Below, in pieces: positions 10,283 through 10,337 of a stretch of DNA of 10,337 bases; the stretch's first letter is position 1, and every line of letters starts with the position of its first letter. The stretch covers positions 760,715 through 771,051 of the forward strand of contig MU657176.1 in the NCBI GenBank assembly GCA_026770575.1. Reading direction: 5' to 3'. The notes under the pieces are model-generated. The model saw nothing but the letters and a program-made list of their open reading frames with translations, searched no databases and had not been told where the DNA came from. Position numbers and translations under genes: made by a program. The DNA comes from Pelagophyceae sp. CCMP2097 (taxonomy: Eukaryota; Sar; Pelagophyceae).

Positions 10283-10337
10283 CACTGCTCGTCGACGCCT
10301 TGCTCTGCCCCGCCCTGCTCCGCTCGTCCACGACAAG

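Larger units (their letters stand above)
9777..10337. other. Region with no supportable gene
   Basis: Open frames on both strands are Arg/Ala/Gly/Pro-rich without domains, hydrophobic patterns or conserved blocks, as expected by chance in GC-rich DNA. The stretch contains homopolymer C runs (about 10155-10174), a two-copy 29-bp repeat and a perfect palindrome near the right edge. It may be the 3' flank of the membrane protein gene and the promoter of a gene beyond the window. Confidence 0.5.

Overview
The window looks like nuclear DNA of a unicellular eukaryote with a compact, GC-rich genome. Six genes fit into about 10 kb. Five of them are broken by short GT-AG introns (44-179 nt) that restore one continuous reading frame each. 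None shows bacterial operon spacing or ribosome binding sites. The form of the ADP/ATP carrier, the third-position GC and the frequent GTGCG donor suggest a small photosynthetic stramenopile, for example a pelagophyte. That placement is inference from sequence style, not proof.

Layout, left to right. Positions 1-352 are an AT-richer spacer with two hairpin-forming inverted repeats and an ACAG microsatellite. Positions 353-2080 (+) encode a compact RecQ-family DNA helicase in six exons, including a 31-nt mini-exon. Positions 2172-2648 (-) are a decayed fragment of a non-LTR retrotransposon reverse transcriptase. Positions 3029-4386 (+) encode a mitochondrial ADP/ATP carrier in four exons with an altered signature motif. 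Positions 4387-4840 are a spacer with an AT-rich, hairpin-bearing island. Positions 4841-6438 (+) encode an amino acid/auxin permease family (AAAP, SLC38-like) transporter in four exons, and its reading frame is only visible after splicing. Positions 6679-7987 (+) encode an RBBP4/RBAP48/MSI1-type WD40 histone chaperone in three exons.

Positions 8088-8916 (-) encode a COMMD3 homologue in four exons, convergent with the histone chaperone. Positions 8917-9188 are a divergent intergenic region carrying a cluster of AGGAATTCCT palindromes. Positions 9189-9776 (+) encode a probable single-pass membrane protein with an Ala/Asp/Pro-rich tail, family unknown. Positions 9777-10337 hold no gene I can support, but contain a two-copy 29-bp repeat and a short perfect palindrome.

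The genes are mostly unrelated housekeeping functions: DNA repair, mitochondrial nucleotide exchange, amino acid transport, chromatin assembly and endosomal recycling. I see no operon-like or defence-like system. The features most worth a second look are the palindrome cluster between the divergent genes, the donor-site bias, the odd zinc-cysteine spacing and minimal architecture of the RecQ protein, the RRRLQM carrier signature and the unknown membrane protein.
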